From the NCBI GenBank assembly GCA_044352985.1, contig JBILCU010000014.1:1-64000 (forward strand): DNA of 64,000 bases, written 5' to 3'. Under the pieces are notes generated by a model, which saw only the letters and a program-made list of their open reading frames with translations, had not been told where the DNA came from and ran no database searches. Made by a program: the position numbers and the translations under genes. This DNA is from JADJDM01 sp044352985. Its GTDB lineage: Bacteria > Bacteroidota > Bacteroidia > B-17B0 > Aurantibacillaceae. This document shows positions 16,539 through 26,350 of this stretch, in pieces (the first letter of the stretch is position 1; the number at the start of each line of letters is the position of its first letter).

Positions 16539-18746
16539 CTAACTATCAACCCTGGTAACAGTGCTTACACCGTTCACCTTTTTAAGTTTACCAATTAACT
16601 GCGTTAAATGTTCTGTGCTGTGAACATAAACCATAATTGTACCCTCAAAAATACCACCATCGGTATCAAATGTTATCGAACGCATATTAACATTGTATTG
16701 AGTTGAGATTACTTTTGTAATATTATTTACTAAACCTAACTCATCTGTTCCCTTAATGGTAATACCCGCTAAAAAGGCTATTAAATGTTGGCTATTCCAT
16801 TTTGCTTTTACAACTCGATAGGCATAATTTGATAAGAGCTGAACTGCATTTGGGCAATTTACGCGATGAATTTTAATTCCTTCCGAAACGGTAATAAATC
16901 CAAATACATCATCTCCAGGAATTGGGTTACAACAAGATGATAACTGATAATCTAGTTTCTGCATATCATCACCAATTACCAAATGATCTGCTTTACCTCG
17001 AGCATCAGTAACCATTTGCTCAATTGATTGTGGAGTAGTCTCTGGTTTTTTTGTGTTGAATTTTTCAGGATGAGTTTTAAATGAAATGAAGTCTTTTATT
17101 TCTTTTACATCAACTGCATTTTTAGCTGATCGATAAAATAACTCTATTGTATTAGGTAGTTTTAAGAAATTGGCAAAATCATGTGTGTTTTGTGTATTGA
17201 AATCGAGTTTAAGTTTATTGAATTTTCTTTCCAAAATTTCTTTTCCTTCTTCTGCAATTTTTCTATACGATTCTTTTAACGCCAATTTAATTTTAGACTT
17301 TGCCTTTGCTGTAGTTACATAACTTATCCAATCTTCTTTTGGCGTTTGTTTTACAGAAGTTAAAATCTCTACCTGATCGCCACTTTTTAATTCATGATTA
17401 AGTGGCACAAGTTTATGATTTACTTTAGCACCTATGCAGTGCTGGCCAACTTTTGAATGAATTTCAAAAGCAAAATCTAGCGCGGTTGATTTAACAGGAA
17501 GCGTGCGCATTTCTCCTGTTGGAGTAAACACAAAAATTTCCTCGGCAAATAAATTCAATTTAAAATCATCGATAAAATCCATTGCGTTTTCTTCCGGACT
17601 TTCCAATAATTCTCTGATTTTCCTTAACCAATCTTCCAATTGGCCTTCTCTATCTGCATTTGCGCCCTTGTATTTCCAATGTGCAGCATAACCCATTTCA
17701 GCTATTTCATCCATGCGCTGGGTTCTAATTTGCACCTCTACCCACTTACCTTCAGGTCCCATCACTGTAGTATGTAGTGACTCGTATCCATTTGCTTTTG
17801 GGGTTGAAATCCAATCTCGCAAACGTTCCGGACTCGGATGATAGAAATCAGTAATTATGGAATATGCTTTCCAGCAATCTGTTTTTTCCATTTCGAGTGG
17901 CGTATCAATTACAATACGAATGGCAAATAAATCATAGATATCTTCAAACTCAACACCCTTATTTTTTATTTTATTGTAAATGGAAAAAATAGATTTTGGT
18001 CTACCATAAATTTTCGAATTAAACCCTTGCTCATCTAAAATTTCTTTGATTGGTTCAATGAATTTTTGAATAAACTTTTTACGCTCTGGCTCACTCTCCT
18101 TTAATTTAAGGGCTATTTCCTGATACGTTTCCGAATTGGTATATTTTAAACCTAAATCTTCTAACTCAGTTTTAATGGCATTTAAACCCAATCTATGAGC
18201 AAGAGGCCCGTAAAGATATAGCGTTTCTGAAGCAATTTTTATTTGTTTCTCTCGCTTCATACTTTCTAGCGTACGCATATTATGCAAACGATCCGCTAAC
18301 TTGATAAGAATTACACGTACATCGTCAGAAAGCGTTAACATCATCTTTCTAAAGTTCTCTGCCTGTAAAGAAGAGGTTTGATCAAATACTCCGGAAATTT
18401 TAGTTAAGCCGTCAATAATTTTAGCCACCTTTTCACCAAACATCCCATCAATATCCTCCAAAGTAATTTCGGTATCTTCAACAGTATCGTGTAATAATGC
18501 ACAAACAATAGAAGTAGTACCCAATCCAATTTCTTCAGCACAAATTTGAGCAACAGCTATTGGATGATAAATGTAAGGCTCGCCTGATTTCCTACGCATT
18601 TCCTTGTGAGCATCAACAGCAACTTCAAAAGCTTTCCTAATTTGTTCCTTATCCCCTTTTTGTAATCTGCGTTTACATGCTTTAAGTAAAGTTTTATATC
18701 GAGATAAAATTTCTTTTTTCTCTGCTTCTAAATTAATTTCTGTCAT
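16539..18746 (-). CDS. Bifunctional (p)ppGpp synthetase/hydrolase RelA/SpoT
   Basis: A 735-residue stringent-response enzyme that makes (p)ppGpp from ATP and GDP/GTP and also hydrolyses it. The HD hydrolase domain is intact: YIYHPIAVA (58-66), LLHDTVEDTE (84-93) with HD at 86-87, and DRLHNMRTL (about 152-160). The synthetase domain follows with GRPKSIFSIYNK (about 253-264), STPKANGYESLHT and VEVQIRTQRMDEIAEMGYAAHWKYK. Next come TGS (FVFTPTGEMRTLPVKSTALDFAFEIHS), a CC/zinc-finger region (SSCCNPIPGDDVFGFIT) and a C-terminal ACT domain. It is divergent from the TPR gene across 234 nt in which I see no clear site. Confidence 0.97.
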   Translation of the reverse strand: MTEINLEAEKKEILSRYKTLLKACKRRLQKGDKEQIRKAFEVAVDAHKEMRRKSGEPYIYHPIAVAQICAEEIGLGTTSIVCALLHDTVEDTEITLEDIDGMFGEKVAKIIDGLTKISGVFDQTSSLQAENFRKMMLTLSDDVRVILIKLADRLHNMRTLESMKREKQIKIASETLYLYGPLAHRLGLNAIKTELEDLGLKYTNSETYQEIALKLKESEPERKKFIQKFIEPIKEILDEQGFNSKIYGRPKSIFSIYNKIKNKGVEFEDIYDLFAIRIVIDTPLEMEKTDCWKAYSIITDFYHPSPERLRDWISTPKANGYESLHTTVMGPEGKWVEVQIRTQRMDEIAEMGYAAHWKYKGANADREGQLEDWLRKIRELLESPEENAMDFIDDFKLNLFAEEIFVFTPTGEMRTLPVKSTALDFAFEIHSKVGQHCIGAKVNHKLVPLNHELKSGDQVEILTSVKQTPKEDWISYVTTAKAKSKIKLALKESYRKIAEEGKEILERKFNKLKLDFNTQNTHDFANFLKLPNTIELFYRSAKNAVDVKEIKDFISFKTHPEKFNTKKPETTPQSIEQMVTDARGKADHLVIGDDMQKLDYQLSSCCNPIPGDDVFGFITVSEGIKIHRVNCPNAVQLLSNYAYRVVKAKWNSQHLIAFLAGITIKGTDELGLVNNITKVISTQYNVNMRSITFDTDGGIFEGTIMVYVHSTEHLTQLIGKLKKVNGVSTVTRVDS

Positions 18747-18980
18747 AAAAAAAGTTTAAAAACCTAAATTTAATAAAATTGATTAAAAAAATCACTTCAT
18801 ATAAACTTACTTAACTAAAGTTGAATTTTAGCAGCTTTAATTAATTATACTGGACAACACGAATCATAAAAATTAATCAAAACAAAAATGGATAATTTGA
18901 TTAACTTTTTTTATTTCAATTTTTAATTTGAAAACTTTAATTTTAGTGTATTGAAGAAAACACTTCGATAGCAATTGGGC

Positions 18981-20051
18981 ATGATTTTAAATAACAAATA
19001 CAACAAGTTTTTACTAATTGCATTTTGTTATTTTTTTCATTCACTAGTTTTTGCCCAACAGAAAGATACTACTAGATCAATTGATCCTGCAGGAGACTTA
19101 TATAAAGTTGCATTGAAAGAAATTGACTCATTAAAATACAAACAGGCAATTAAAACACTTGCTGCTGCCTTAAAGAAAAATCCAGAAATGACTGTGGCTT
19201 ATAATAAATCTGCATTCTGTAAAATGCAACTAAAAGATTACAAAGGTGCTCAAAAAGACCTGGAACAATCTATAAAAATTGACCATGACCATGAAGAAAC
19301 AATAAAGTATTTGGGCAGGTCTTATTTTATGGATAAAAAATACAATGAGGCAAAAAAAAATTATGATGAAGCTTTAAAAATGGCGATTGATGACTATGAA
19401 CTGATTTATTACATTGCTGAATTAAAATTAGTAGGTAATGATATTACAAGCGCCTTAAACAGTATAAACGATTGTCTGTTTTACAAACCTAATTATGCTC
19501 CTGCAATTTTAAAAAGAGGAGTAATTAAATACCTACAAAAAGAATATAAATATGCCATTAAAGATATTACGGATGGTTTAGCAATAAGCAATGATACCAA
19601 CTTTGATGCAGAATTATTTAGAGCAAGAGCAAAAGCGAATTTTGAGATTGCTGATTTTAGAGCTGCAATTAGCGATTATTCAAAAATTATAGCGCATTTT
19701 CCAAACGATGAAGACGCTTTAGTTTACAGGGCTGGGGCAAAAATTAATGTTAACGATAATTCGGGAGCAATAACAGACTTAGATAAAGCTATAACGATTA
19801 ATAAAAAAAACCATATTGCTTTTAATTTCAGAGGAACAGCTAAAGGCGGCTTAAAACAATATATTGAAGGCATGAATGATCTTGACCAATCTATCAAACT
19901 TAAATTCGATTACCATTCCGCTTATGTTAATAGGGCAGCAATTAAAATGGCCTCAAAAGACCGAAAAGGAGCTTGTAGTGACTTGGAAAAAGCAGATCAA
20001 TTAGGTAGTGGAATTGCTTTTAGATTAATTCAACAATATTGTTCCGATTAA
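18981..20051 (+). CDS. Secreted TPR-repeat protein
   Basis: A 356-residue protein with an N-terminal signal sequence (hydrophobic LLIAFCYFFHSLVFAQ, cleavage after FA-Q likely) followed by about eight or nine tetratricopeptide repeats (residues about 35-345), seen in units such as AYNKSAFCKMQLKDYKGAQK and AYVNRAAIKMASKDRKGACS. TPR arrays are protein-interaction scaffolds, and the partner cannot be inferred. ATG 18981 is chosen over the in-frame TTG 18975. The methyltransferase gene starts 3 nt after its stop, so the two are probably co-transcribed. Confidence 0.88.
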   Translation: MILNNKYNKFLLIAFCYFFHSLVFAQQKDTTRSIDPAGDLYKVALKEIDSLKYKQAIKTLAAALKKNPEMTVAYNKSAFCKMQLKDYKGAQKDLEQSIKIDHDHEETIKYLGRSYFMDKKYNEAKKNYDEALKMAIDDYELIYYIAELKLVGNDITSALNSINDCLFYKPNYAPAILKRGVIKYLQKEYKYAIKDITDGLAISNDTNFDAELFRARAKANFEIADFRAAISDYSKIIAHFPNDEDALVYRAGAKINVNDNSGAITDLDKAITINKKNHIAFNFRGTAKGGLKQYIEGMNDLDQSIKLKFDYHSAYVNRAAIKMASKDRKGACSDLEKADQLGSGIAFRLIQQYCSD

Positions 20052-20054
20052 AAA

Positions 20055-20654
20055 ATGAACGAACTTAACGAAACCTATTGGACCAATAGGTATTTAAATC
20101 AGCAAACGGGTTGGGATTTAGGCGAACTATCACCACCGTTAAAAAAACACATTGATCAAATTGATAACAAAAATTTAAAAATTTTAATTCCTGGTGCCGG
20201 AAATGCATATGAGGCAGAATATCTTTTTAAACTTGGTTTTAAAAACACTTATGTGTTAGATATTTCAGAATATCCAATAAACGAATTCAAAAAAAGGAAT
20301 AATGATTTTCCAAAAAATCATTTATTGGTGGAAGATTTTTTTCTTCATGAAGCCAAATACGATTTAATTATTGAACAAACTTTTTTTTGCGCTATTAACC
20401 CTAGTTTAAGAGAAAAATATGTGAAAAAAATGGCAGATTTATTAAACCCAAATGGCAAATTAATTGGATTATTATTTAATATTAATTTCGACTCAGAAGG
20501 ACCACCATTTGGAGGAAATAAAAACGAATACCAAAAATTATTTAACTCAAAATTTGTAATTGAAAACATGGAAATCTGCCCTGATTCAGTTAAGCCCCGA
20601 TTAGGGAATGAACTTTTTTTCTGCTTTTCATTAATTGACAAAAAAAATAACTAA
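20055..20654 (+). CDS. TPMT-like SAM-dependent methyltransferase
   Basis: A 199-residue class I methyltransferase resembling the thiopurine S-methyltransferase family. YWTNRYLNQQTGWDLGELSP (8-27) is the family N-terminal signature. ILIPGAGNAYEAEYL (about 43-57) is the SAM-binding glycine loop, and YVLDISEYPI carries the acidic ribose-binding residue. Later EQTFFCAINP and GLLFNINFDSEGPPFGG match the family's substrate side. Bacterial members methylate selenium, tellurium or thiol compounds, but the substrate here is not known. It starts 3 nt after the TPR gene. Confidence 0.85.
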   Translation: MNELNETYWTNRYLNQQTGWDLGELSPPLKKHIDQIDNKNLKILIPGAGNAYEAEYLFKLGFKNTYVLDISEYPINEFKKRNNDFPKNHLLVEDFFLHEAKYDLIIEQTFFCAINPSLREKYVKKMADLLNPNGKLIGLLFNINFDSEGPPFGGNKNEYQKLFNSKFVIENMEICPDSVKPRLGNELFFCFSLIDKKNN

Positions 20655-20724
20655 AAGTTAAATTTTTGAGATTTATTATGTTTTATTGAATTAAAAAATT
20701 ACATTTGGAATAAGTCATTATTAA

Positions 20725-21756
20725 ATGGGTAAAGAAATTAAAAAAGTTGCGCTTGCGCTTCAGGGTGGTGGTGCGCATGGAGCTTTTACTTGGGGAGTTC
20801 TAGATCGATTATTAGAAACCGACGAAATTGTTGCTGACGCTATGTGCGGGACTAGTGCAGGCGCTATTAACGCAGTTGTTTGCGCATATGGTTTACATAA
20901 GGGCGGACCTCAAAAAGCTAAAGAATTATTAGATCAACTTTGGAAAAAAATTGCCTTATCAGGTAGTTTCTTTTTTAAACCTTCCGGCTGGGATAAATTT
21001 ATGAGTGGAGGAGATATCTATAATTCTCCCGGATATATATGGTTTAATACAATGAGCCAGTTTTTATCTCCTTACAATTTTAATCCATTTAATTATAATC
21101 CTCTTCGTGATATTTTAAATGATTTAGTTGACTTTAAAGAACTACACGCATACAATACTAAAAAACTTTTTGTTTGTGCAACTAACGTTAAAACAAACAG
21201 AGCTAAAATTTTCACTAACGAAGAACTTTCTGTTGATGCGGTATTGGCATCTGCTTGTTTACCATTTTTGTTTCAAGCTGTAGAAATCAACGGAGAACAT
21301 TATTGGGATGGAGGGTATCTAGGAAATCCCCCTATTTTCCCTATTATCACAAACACTAAAGTAAGAGACATCTTACTTATCAAAATCAATTCCATTAACA
21401 TTAAAAATGTACCTACATCCGCAAGAGATATAGCAGATAGGGTAAATGAAATTTCATTTAACAGCAGTTTAATAAATGAAATGAAAATGATTCACTACCG
21501 AAATGAATTAATACGAAGTGGAGTTTTAAAAAAGGATGATGGAATAAACAGAGAAATTTTTATACATACCATTTCTGGTTATAATGATTTAGGTAATTTA
21601 AACCAATCCAGTAAAATGAATACCTCATTCGACTTTTTATTGGAATTAAAAAACAAAGGAAGAGCTGCTGCAGAACATTGGCTAAATAAGGAATTTAAAG
21701 AAGTTGGAGTACATTCTACTTTTGATGTTGAGGAGCATTTTTTTGTTAAATACTAA
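20725..21756 (+). CDS. Patatin-like phospholipase family protein
   Basis: A 343-residue lipid acyl hydrolase of the patatin/RssA type. The oxyanion loop QGGGAHGAFTWGVL (13-26), the nucleophile elbow GTSAG with Ser44 (42-46) and the dyad aspartate in WDGGYLGNP (D195) are all present. A DUF3734-like C-terminal part continues after residue 230. No signal peptide is seen, so it is probably cytoplasmic or peripheral. A Bacteroidota -7 match, TACATTTG, lies at 20700-20707, giving a short leader. Confidence 0.9.
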   Translation: MGKEIKKVALALQGGGAHGAFTWGVLDRLLETDEIVADAMCGTSAGAINAVVCAYGLHKGGPQKAKELLDQLWKKIALSGSFFFKPSGWDKFMSGGDIYNSPGYIWFNTMSQFLSPYNFNPFNYNPLRDILNDLVDFKELHAYNTKKLFVCATNVKTNRAKIFTNEELSVDAVLASACLPFLFQAVEINGEHYWDGGYLGNPPIFPIITNTKVRDILLIKINSINIKNVPTSARDIADRVNEISFNSSLINEMKMIHYRNELIRSGVLKKDDGINREIFIHTISGYNDLGNLNQSSKMNTSFDFLLELKNKGRAAAEHWLNKEFKEVGVHSTFDVEEHFFVKY

Positions 21757-21836
21757 CATTTGTTTTTTCTTTTCATTTATACTACAAAATAACTAGGACA
21801 TTCCTTTTTATTTTCACTAAATTTTATAAACGGCAT

Positions 21837-21866
21837 TTTGTACTTCCACAATAAATTATACTTTTG
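21837..21866 (+). promoter_or_regulatory. Bacteroidota-type promoter of the acyl-CoA dehydrogenase gene
   Basis: TTTG (21837-21840) and TACTTTTG (21859-21866) match the -33 and -7 elements (TTTG, TAnnTTTG) with 18 nt between them, about 30 nt before the start codon. Confidence 0.65.
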
Positions 21867-21896
21867 AAAATAGTAAAAATATTTAAAATTTAATAT

Positions 21897-23036
21897 ATGT
21901 TATTCCAATTATCTGAAGAGCATTTAATGATTCAAAAAGCAGCGAGAGATTTCGCTCAAAATGAATTAAAACCAGGAGTTATTGAACGAGATGAATTACA
22001 AAAATTCCCTGCCGAGCAAATTAAAAAAATGGGTGAACTAGGTTTTATGGGAATGATGGTAGATCCTAAATACGGCGGAGGCGGAATGGATACTATTTCA
22101 TACGTTTTAGCTATGGAAGAAATTTCTAAAGTTGATGCCTCTTGTTCAGTTGTAATGAGTGTAAATAACTCGTTGGTGTGTTGGGGCCTAGAAACTTTCG
22201 GCAATGAAGAACAAAAACTAAAATACCTTGTTCCTTTAGCAAAAGGTGAAATCATTGGTGCATTTTGCTTAAGCGAGCCAGAAGCTGGATCTGACGCTAC
22301 CTCTCAACGTACAACAGGTATTGACATGGGAGATCACTACTTAGTAAACGGCACAAAAAATTGGATTACAAATGGCAATAGTGCTTCTGTTTTTTTGGTA
22401 ATGGTACAAACCAATGCTGAACTTGGTCACAAAGGCATCAACTGTCTAATTATTGAAAAAGGCATGGAAGGTTTTGTGGTTGGACCAAAAGAAAACAAAA
22501 TGGGAATTAGAGCATCAGATACACATTCCTTAATGTTTAACAATGTAAAAGTACCAAAGGCAAACCGTATTGGTGAAGATGGATTTGGATTTAAATTTGC
22601 CATGAAAACACTTTCAGGCGGGAGAATAGGAATTGCTTCTCAAGCATTAGGAATTGCTAGTGGTGCCTATGAATTAGCCTTAGCTTACTCTAAAGAAAGA
22701 AAAGCTTTTGGAAAAGAAATCTCAAAACATCAAATCATCCAATTTAAACTGGCTGATATGGCTACGCGTATTGAGGCGTCACGATTATTATGTATTAAAG
22801 CAGCTTGGTTAAAAGACCAGCATTTAAATTATGATCAAGCCGGTGCAATGGCAAAAGTTTTTGCTTCAGAAACTGCTATGTGGACTACAACAGAAGCTGT
22901 CCAGGTGCATGGCGGTTATGGATATGTTAAAGAATATCACGTTGAACGTTTAATGCGCGATGCTAAAATCACTCAAATTTATGAAGGAACATCTGAAGTG
23001 CAACGAATCGTAATTTCTCGTGGATTACTTGCATAA
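21897..23036 (+). CDS. Acyl-CoA dehydrogenase (short/medium-chain type)
   Basis: A 379-residue FAD enzyme oxidising acyl-CoA to trans-2-enoyl-CoA in fatty-acid or branched-chain amino-acid catabolism. GAFCLSEPEAGSDA and NGTKNWITNG are the FAD/substrate signatures in the middle beta domain. The C-terminal QVHGGYGYVKEYHVERLMRDAKITQIYEGTSEVQR carries the catalytic-base glutamate of the butyryl-CoA dehydrogenase type (E in YEGTSE). The length is normal. It is a single-gene unit with a clear promoter and terminator. The exact chain-length preference is not readable. Confidence 0.95.
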   Translation: MLFQLSEEHLMIQKAARDFAQNELKPGVIERDELQKFPAEQIKKMGELGFMGMMVDPKYGGGGMDTISYVLAMEEISKVDASCSVVMSVNNSLVCWGLETFGNEEQKLKYLVPLAKGEIIGAFCLSEPEAGSDATSQRTTGIDMGDHYLVNGTKNWITNGNSASVFLVMVQTNAELGHKGINCLIIEKGMEGFVVGPKENKMGIRASDTHSLMFNNVKVPKANRIGEDGFGFKFAMKTLSGGRIGIASQALGIASGAYELALAYSKERKAFGKEISKHQIIQFKLADMATRIEASRLLCIKAAWLKDQHLNYDQAGAMAKVFASETAMWTTTEAVQVHGGYGYVKEYHVERLMRDAKITQIYEGTSEVQRIVISRGLLA

Positions 23037-23056
23037 AAATAATTTCTTAAGTATTG

Positions 23057-23090
23057 AACGAGCATTGAAAAATCAATGCTCGTTTTTTTT
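23057..23090 (+). terminator. Intrinsic terminator after the acyl-CoA dehydrogenase gene
   Basis: AACGAGCATTGA pairs perfectly with TCAATGCTCGTT (12 bp) around AAAA and continues into a T-run. Confidence 0.93.
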
Positions 23091-23113
23091 AAATTTGTTT
23101 TTGATAAATTAAT

Positions 23114-23596
23114 ATGATGGAAGAAATCCAGCAAAAAGTAAAAACGATTTTTACCGATTTTCTTGAAAAACACGGTCATCGTAAAACATCGGAACGCTTT
23201 GCAATACTTGAAGAAATCTATTCGCACGATGGGCACTTTGATATAGAATCATTGTACGTTTTTATGAAAAACAAAAAATATCGAGTAAGTCGTGCAACAC
23301 TTTACAATACAATGGAAATTCTTCTTGAGTCAGGATTAGTTACTAAACATCAATTTGGCAAAAATCAATCGCAGTTTGAGCGTGCTTACATGTTTAAACA
23401 ACACGATCACTTAATTTGTAATGATTGTGAGAAAGTTTTTGAATTCTGTGACCCAAGAATTCAACAAATTCAAAAAATGGCTGAAGAAATGTTGAATTTT
23501 AAAATTAATAGTCATTCTTTAAATTTTTATGGCCAGTGTAAAACACTTGCTGAAACTGGAAAATGTATTAACTGTGTAACAAAAAAGAAAGAATGA
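23114..23596 (+). CDS. Fur-family transcriptional regulator
   Basis: A 160-residue metal- or peroxide-responsive repressor. The winged-helix DNA-binding domain (about 10-90) includes RKTSERFAILEEIYSHDGHFDIESL and VSRATLYNTMEIL, the recognition helix. The C-terminal dimerisation domain has HDHLICNDCEKVFEFCDPRI with the first CxxC and a second pair near the end (CKTL...GKCINC), giving a structural zinc site. Iron, zinc or peroxide specificity cannot be decided. A TAAATTTG element sits directly after the preceding terminator (23090-23097). The stop overlaps the start of the STAS gene by 4 nt. Confidence 0.93.
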   Translation: MMEEIQQKVKTIFTDFLEKHGHRKTSERFAILEEIYSHDGHFDIESLYVFMKNKKYRVSRATLYNTMEILLESGLVTKHQFGKNQSQFERAYMFKQHDHLICNDCEKVFEFCDPRIQQIQKMAEEMLNFKINSHSLNFYGQCKTLAETGKCINCVTKKKE

Positions 23597-23943
23597 TTTT
23601 TACGCACACTATATCTAACAAAGAGGGCTATTTTTTAATACAACTTAAAGGCGATTTGATTGAAAAATCACTTGCAGATCCTTTATTGGAAGATCTTGAT
23701 AAGCAACTTAATCAGGGCAATTTAAAATTTGTAATTGACTTCTCACAACTCAATTACTTAAACAGTAATGGACTTGGCGTTTTAATTAAACTACTTACAA
23801 AAATAAGAAACAAAGGCGGAGAATTATCCGGTTTTGCATTAAATGACAAAATAAAGAAACTACTTCTAATTACTAAGCTCAACCAATTATTTATCATTAA
23901 TGAAACTTTAGAAGATTCAATTAAAGCGTTTTCAATAAAATAA
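23593..23943 (+). CDS. STAS-domain protein (anti-sigma-factor antagonist type)
   Basis: A 116-residue single STAS domain like SpoIIAA/RsbV. YFLIQLKGDLIEKSLADPL is the first strand-helix, and FVIDFSQLNYLNSNGLGVLIKLLTKIRNKGG carries the D-x-S...S-N-G-L loop, in which the serine after LN is the usual phosphorylation site. It overlaps the fur stop by ATGA coupling. No cognate kinase or phosphatase gene is in the window. Confidence 0.88.
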   Translation: MIFTHTISNKEGYFLIQLKGDLIEKSLADPLLEDLDKQLNQGNLKFVIDFSQLNYLNSNGLGVLIKLLTKIRNKGGELSGFALNDKIKKLLLITKLNQLFIINETLEDSIKAFSIK

Positions 23944-23951
23944 TTTTTCGG

Positions 23952-24902
23952 ATGCCTAAGGTTTTATTCATTGATTCCAATCACCCTAAATTACACGAAA
24001 CATTAATCAATAATGGATTTGAATGCGATTTGTTTTGGAATAAATCAAGTGATGAATTAAAAAAACTAATTCCGGATTATGATTGTATTGTAATACGAAG
24101 TAAATTTAAAATTACATCTGACCTAATTGAAAATGCAAAACAATTAAAGTGTATTGCCCGTGCTGGTGCAGGTATGGAAAACATTGATGTTGACTTTGCT
24201 TTAAAAATAGGGATTTCCTGTGTTCATGCGCCCGAAGGCAACCGAGATGCTGTTGGCGAACACGCTGTAGCTATGTTGCTTAATTTATTTAATAATATCA
24301 ATAAAGCAGACAGGGAATTAAGACATGGAAAATGGATTAGGGAAGGAAACAGAGGTGTTGAACTAAGAGGAAAAACAGTTGGCATTATTGGATTTGGAAA
24401 TATGGGAAGTTCCTTTGCTCAATGTTTACAAGGATTTGGATGTACTATTTTAGTTTATGATAAATACAAAAAGAATTTTGGAAATGATAAAATAAAAGAG
24501 GTTTCTCTTGAAGACATTTACCAAAATGCAGACATTATCAGTTTACATACACCTTTAACTTCAGAAACTGATTATTTTCTAAACGATGATTTTTTTAAAT
24601 CTTTTAAAAAATCAATTTATGTTATTAATACGGCAAGAGGTAAATGTTTAAATACTGCAGATTTAGTAACTCATTTAAAAACCGGAAAAGTTTTGGGTGC
24701 TTGTTTAGATGTACTGGAATACGAATCGGTTTCTTTTGAGCAAATTAATTCTGGCGAAATCCCAGAGCCATTAAGCTATTTAATTCAATCAGATAAAACA
24801 ATTTTAACACCTCATATTGCAGGTTGGACTCATGAATCCAATGTTAAAATTGCTGAAATTTTAGCGGATAAAATAATTCAGGTTTTTAGCCATCAATCTT
24901 AA
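23952..24902 (+). CDS. D-isomer-specific 2-hydroxyacid dehydrogenase (phosphoglycerate dehydrogenase-like)
   Basis: A 316-residue NAD-dependent dehydrogenase. The NAD-binding loop is VGIIGFGNMGSSFA (about 137-150), the substrate-binding arginine lies in INTARGKCLNTADL (about 227-240), and the catalytic histidine is in LTPHIAGWTHES (about 291-302). The short form without an ACT domain resembles SerA-like proteins of Bacteroidota, with 3-phosphoglycerate as the likely substrate in serine synthesis. It follows the STAS gene by 8 nt. Its stop overlaps the convergent TM2-protein gene by 4 nt, with no terminator between them. Confidence 0.9.
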   Translation: MPKVLFIDSNHPKLHETLINNGFECDLFWNKSSDELKKLIPDYDCIVIRSKFKITSDLIENAKQLKCIARAGAGMENIDVDFALKIGISCVHAPEGNRDAVGEHAVAMLLNLFNNINKADRELRHGKWIREGNRGVELRGKTVGIIGFGNMGSSFAQCLQGFGCTILVYDKYKKNFGNDKIKEVSLEDIYQNADIISLHTPLTSETDYFLNDDFFKSFKKSIYVINTARGKCLNTADLVTHLKTGKVLGACLDVLEYESVSFEQINSGEIPEPLSYLIQSDKTILTPHIAGWTHESNVKIAEILADKIIQVFSHQS

Positions 24903-25369
24903 TCCGACCACATAATCAAATTAGGATTATCCTGAAATTTCTTTACATCTTTTGTAGTTATCAACACTACAAAATCAATAAAAGGAATAATACCTAATTC
25001 ACCTCCAAGTGAGGCAATGTAAGCTAATGGAACATACGGTTTACAACCAAGGTATAATCTATGTAAACCAATTATTCCAAACGGAAAAGGAAAAGCTAAA
25101 ATGCTGGCAATTATTTTTTTTCTTCTTTTTAATTTTAAAACCAACTTATCTTTAGCTGCCTTTGCAGAATCCTGAACAATTATTGAATCTTCAATAATCA
25201 GAAAATTATCAGATTGGTTTAACGAACAAAAAAAACTTTCAACACTGATAATTTGTGTTTGATTAAAAAAAAAATCTTCTTTTAATTCAATTGAATGAGT
25301 TCCGAATAAGTTATTACCGAAACAAAAAAAACAACTGATTAAAAGAAGATTAATCTTAATTTTTAACAC
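24899..25369 (-). CDS. TM2-domain membrane protein
   Basis: A 156-residue protein with a signal-like N-terminal hydrophobic segment (about 5-22), a soluble part with the phrase SIIVQDSAKAAKDKL, then a TM2 domain of two helices joined by a short turn (ASILAFPFPFGIIGLHRLYLG, about 88-108, and the hydrophobic stretch ending VVLIT). The G-x-H-R-x-Y-L-G signature is clear. TM2 protein function in bacteria is not established. It is downstream of fabI by 9 nt and probably co-transcribed with it. Confidence 0.85.
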   Translation of the reverse strand: MLKIKINLLLISCFFCFGNNLFGTHSIELKEDFFFNQTQIISVESFFCSLNQSDNFLIIEDSIIVQDSAKAAKDKLVLKLKRRKKIIASILAFPFPFGIIGLHRLYLGCKPYVPLAYIASLGGELGIIPFIDFVVLITTKDVKKFQDNPNLIMWSD

Positions 25370-25378
25370 GTATACTTT

Positions 25379-26194
25379 TTAGTGTTGACCCATTTTTTCC
25401 ATCATTTCCATGCTAACACCAGTATTGCTATAACCACCATCATGATATAAATTCTGCATGCTAACCATACGAGTTAAATCACTAAACATAGCAATACAAT
25501 AATCAGCACAACTTTCTGCGCTTGCATTTCCTAATGGTGCAATATTATCAGCAAAATCATAGAAATCGCCAAAACCTTTTATACCGCTTCCTGCAGTTGT
25601 TTTAGTAGGAGATTGAGAGATTGAATTAATACGAACTTTTTTAGCTTTACCATAATGGTAACCAAAACTTCTGCAAATCGATTCTAAAACTGCTTTAGCT
25701 TCTGCCATATCAGTGTAGAAAGGATAAGTTCTTTGAGCTGCTATATAACTTAATGCAACTACACTACCCCACTCGCTAATAGCATCCATCTTAAACGCTA
25801 CATTAAGCATTTTGTGCAATGATAAAGCAGAGATATCAATACTTTTATTGTAAAATTCGTAATTAAGTTCTGTATAAGGAATGTTTTTTCTAATGTTCGG
25901 ACTCATACCAATGCTATGTAACAAGAAATCGATTTTACCACCAAGTACTTCCTGAGATTTTGCAAACAAGTTGGTTAAATCATCCATATTGGTAGCATCA
26001 GCAGGGATAATTTCAGCATTGGTAATTTCGGCCAATTTTTTAATCTCACCCATACGCATAGCTATAGGGGCATTAGTTAAAACAATTTTCGCACCTTGTT
26101 CATGTGCTTTTAATGCTACTTTCCAAGCAATAGAATTTTCGTCCAATGCTCCTGTAATAATACCTCTTTTACCTGCTAATAAATTATTGCTCAT
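25379..26194 (-). CDS. fabI: Enoyl-ACP reductase (NADH), FabI
   Basis: A 271-residue short-chain dehydrogenase-type enoyl-ACP reductase, the last reductive step of fatty-acid elongation. The cofactor loop GKRGIITGALDENSIAW (8-24) is the FabI form of the Rossmann glycine motif. The catalytic tyrosine and lysine are in YPFYTDMAEAKAVLES (Y-x6-K spacing). NSISQSPTKTTAGSGI covers the substrate loop. A -7-like element TAAATTTG is found on the minus strand at 26218-26225, about 24 nt before the start codon. Confidence 0.95.
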   Translation of the reverse strand: MSNNLLAGKRGIITGALDENSIAWKVALKAHEQGAKIVLTNAPIAMRMGEIKKLAEITNAEIIPADATNMDDLTNLFAKSQEVLGGKIDFLLHSIGMSPNIRKNIPYTELNYEFYNKSIDISALSLHKMLNVAFKMDAISEWGSVVALSYIAAQRTYPFYTDMAEAKAVLESICRSFGYHYGKAKKVRINSISQSPTKTTAGSGIKGFGDFYDFADNIAPLGNASAESCADYCIAMFSDLTRMVSMQNLYHDGGYSNTGVSMEMMEKMGQH

Positions 26195-26350
26195 TCTGAT
26201 AAATTTTAATTTAAGTGCAAATTTATAAGTTTAAACGAATCTAATAAAGGCATACTATTAACTTATAAATTTAAATTGTTGATTAATTTGATTAAAAAAA
26301 AGCAGTTTGTAAAATAATTATACGAAATTCGCTGATTATAATTAAAAACT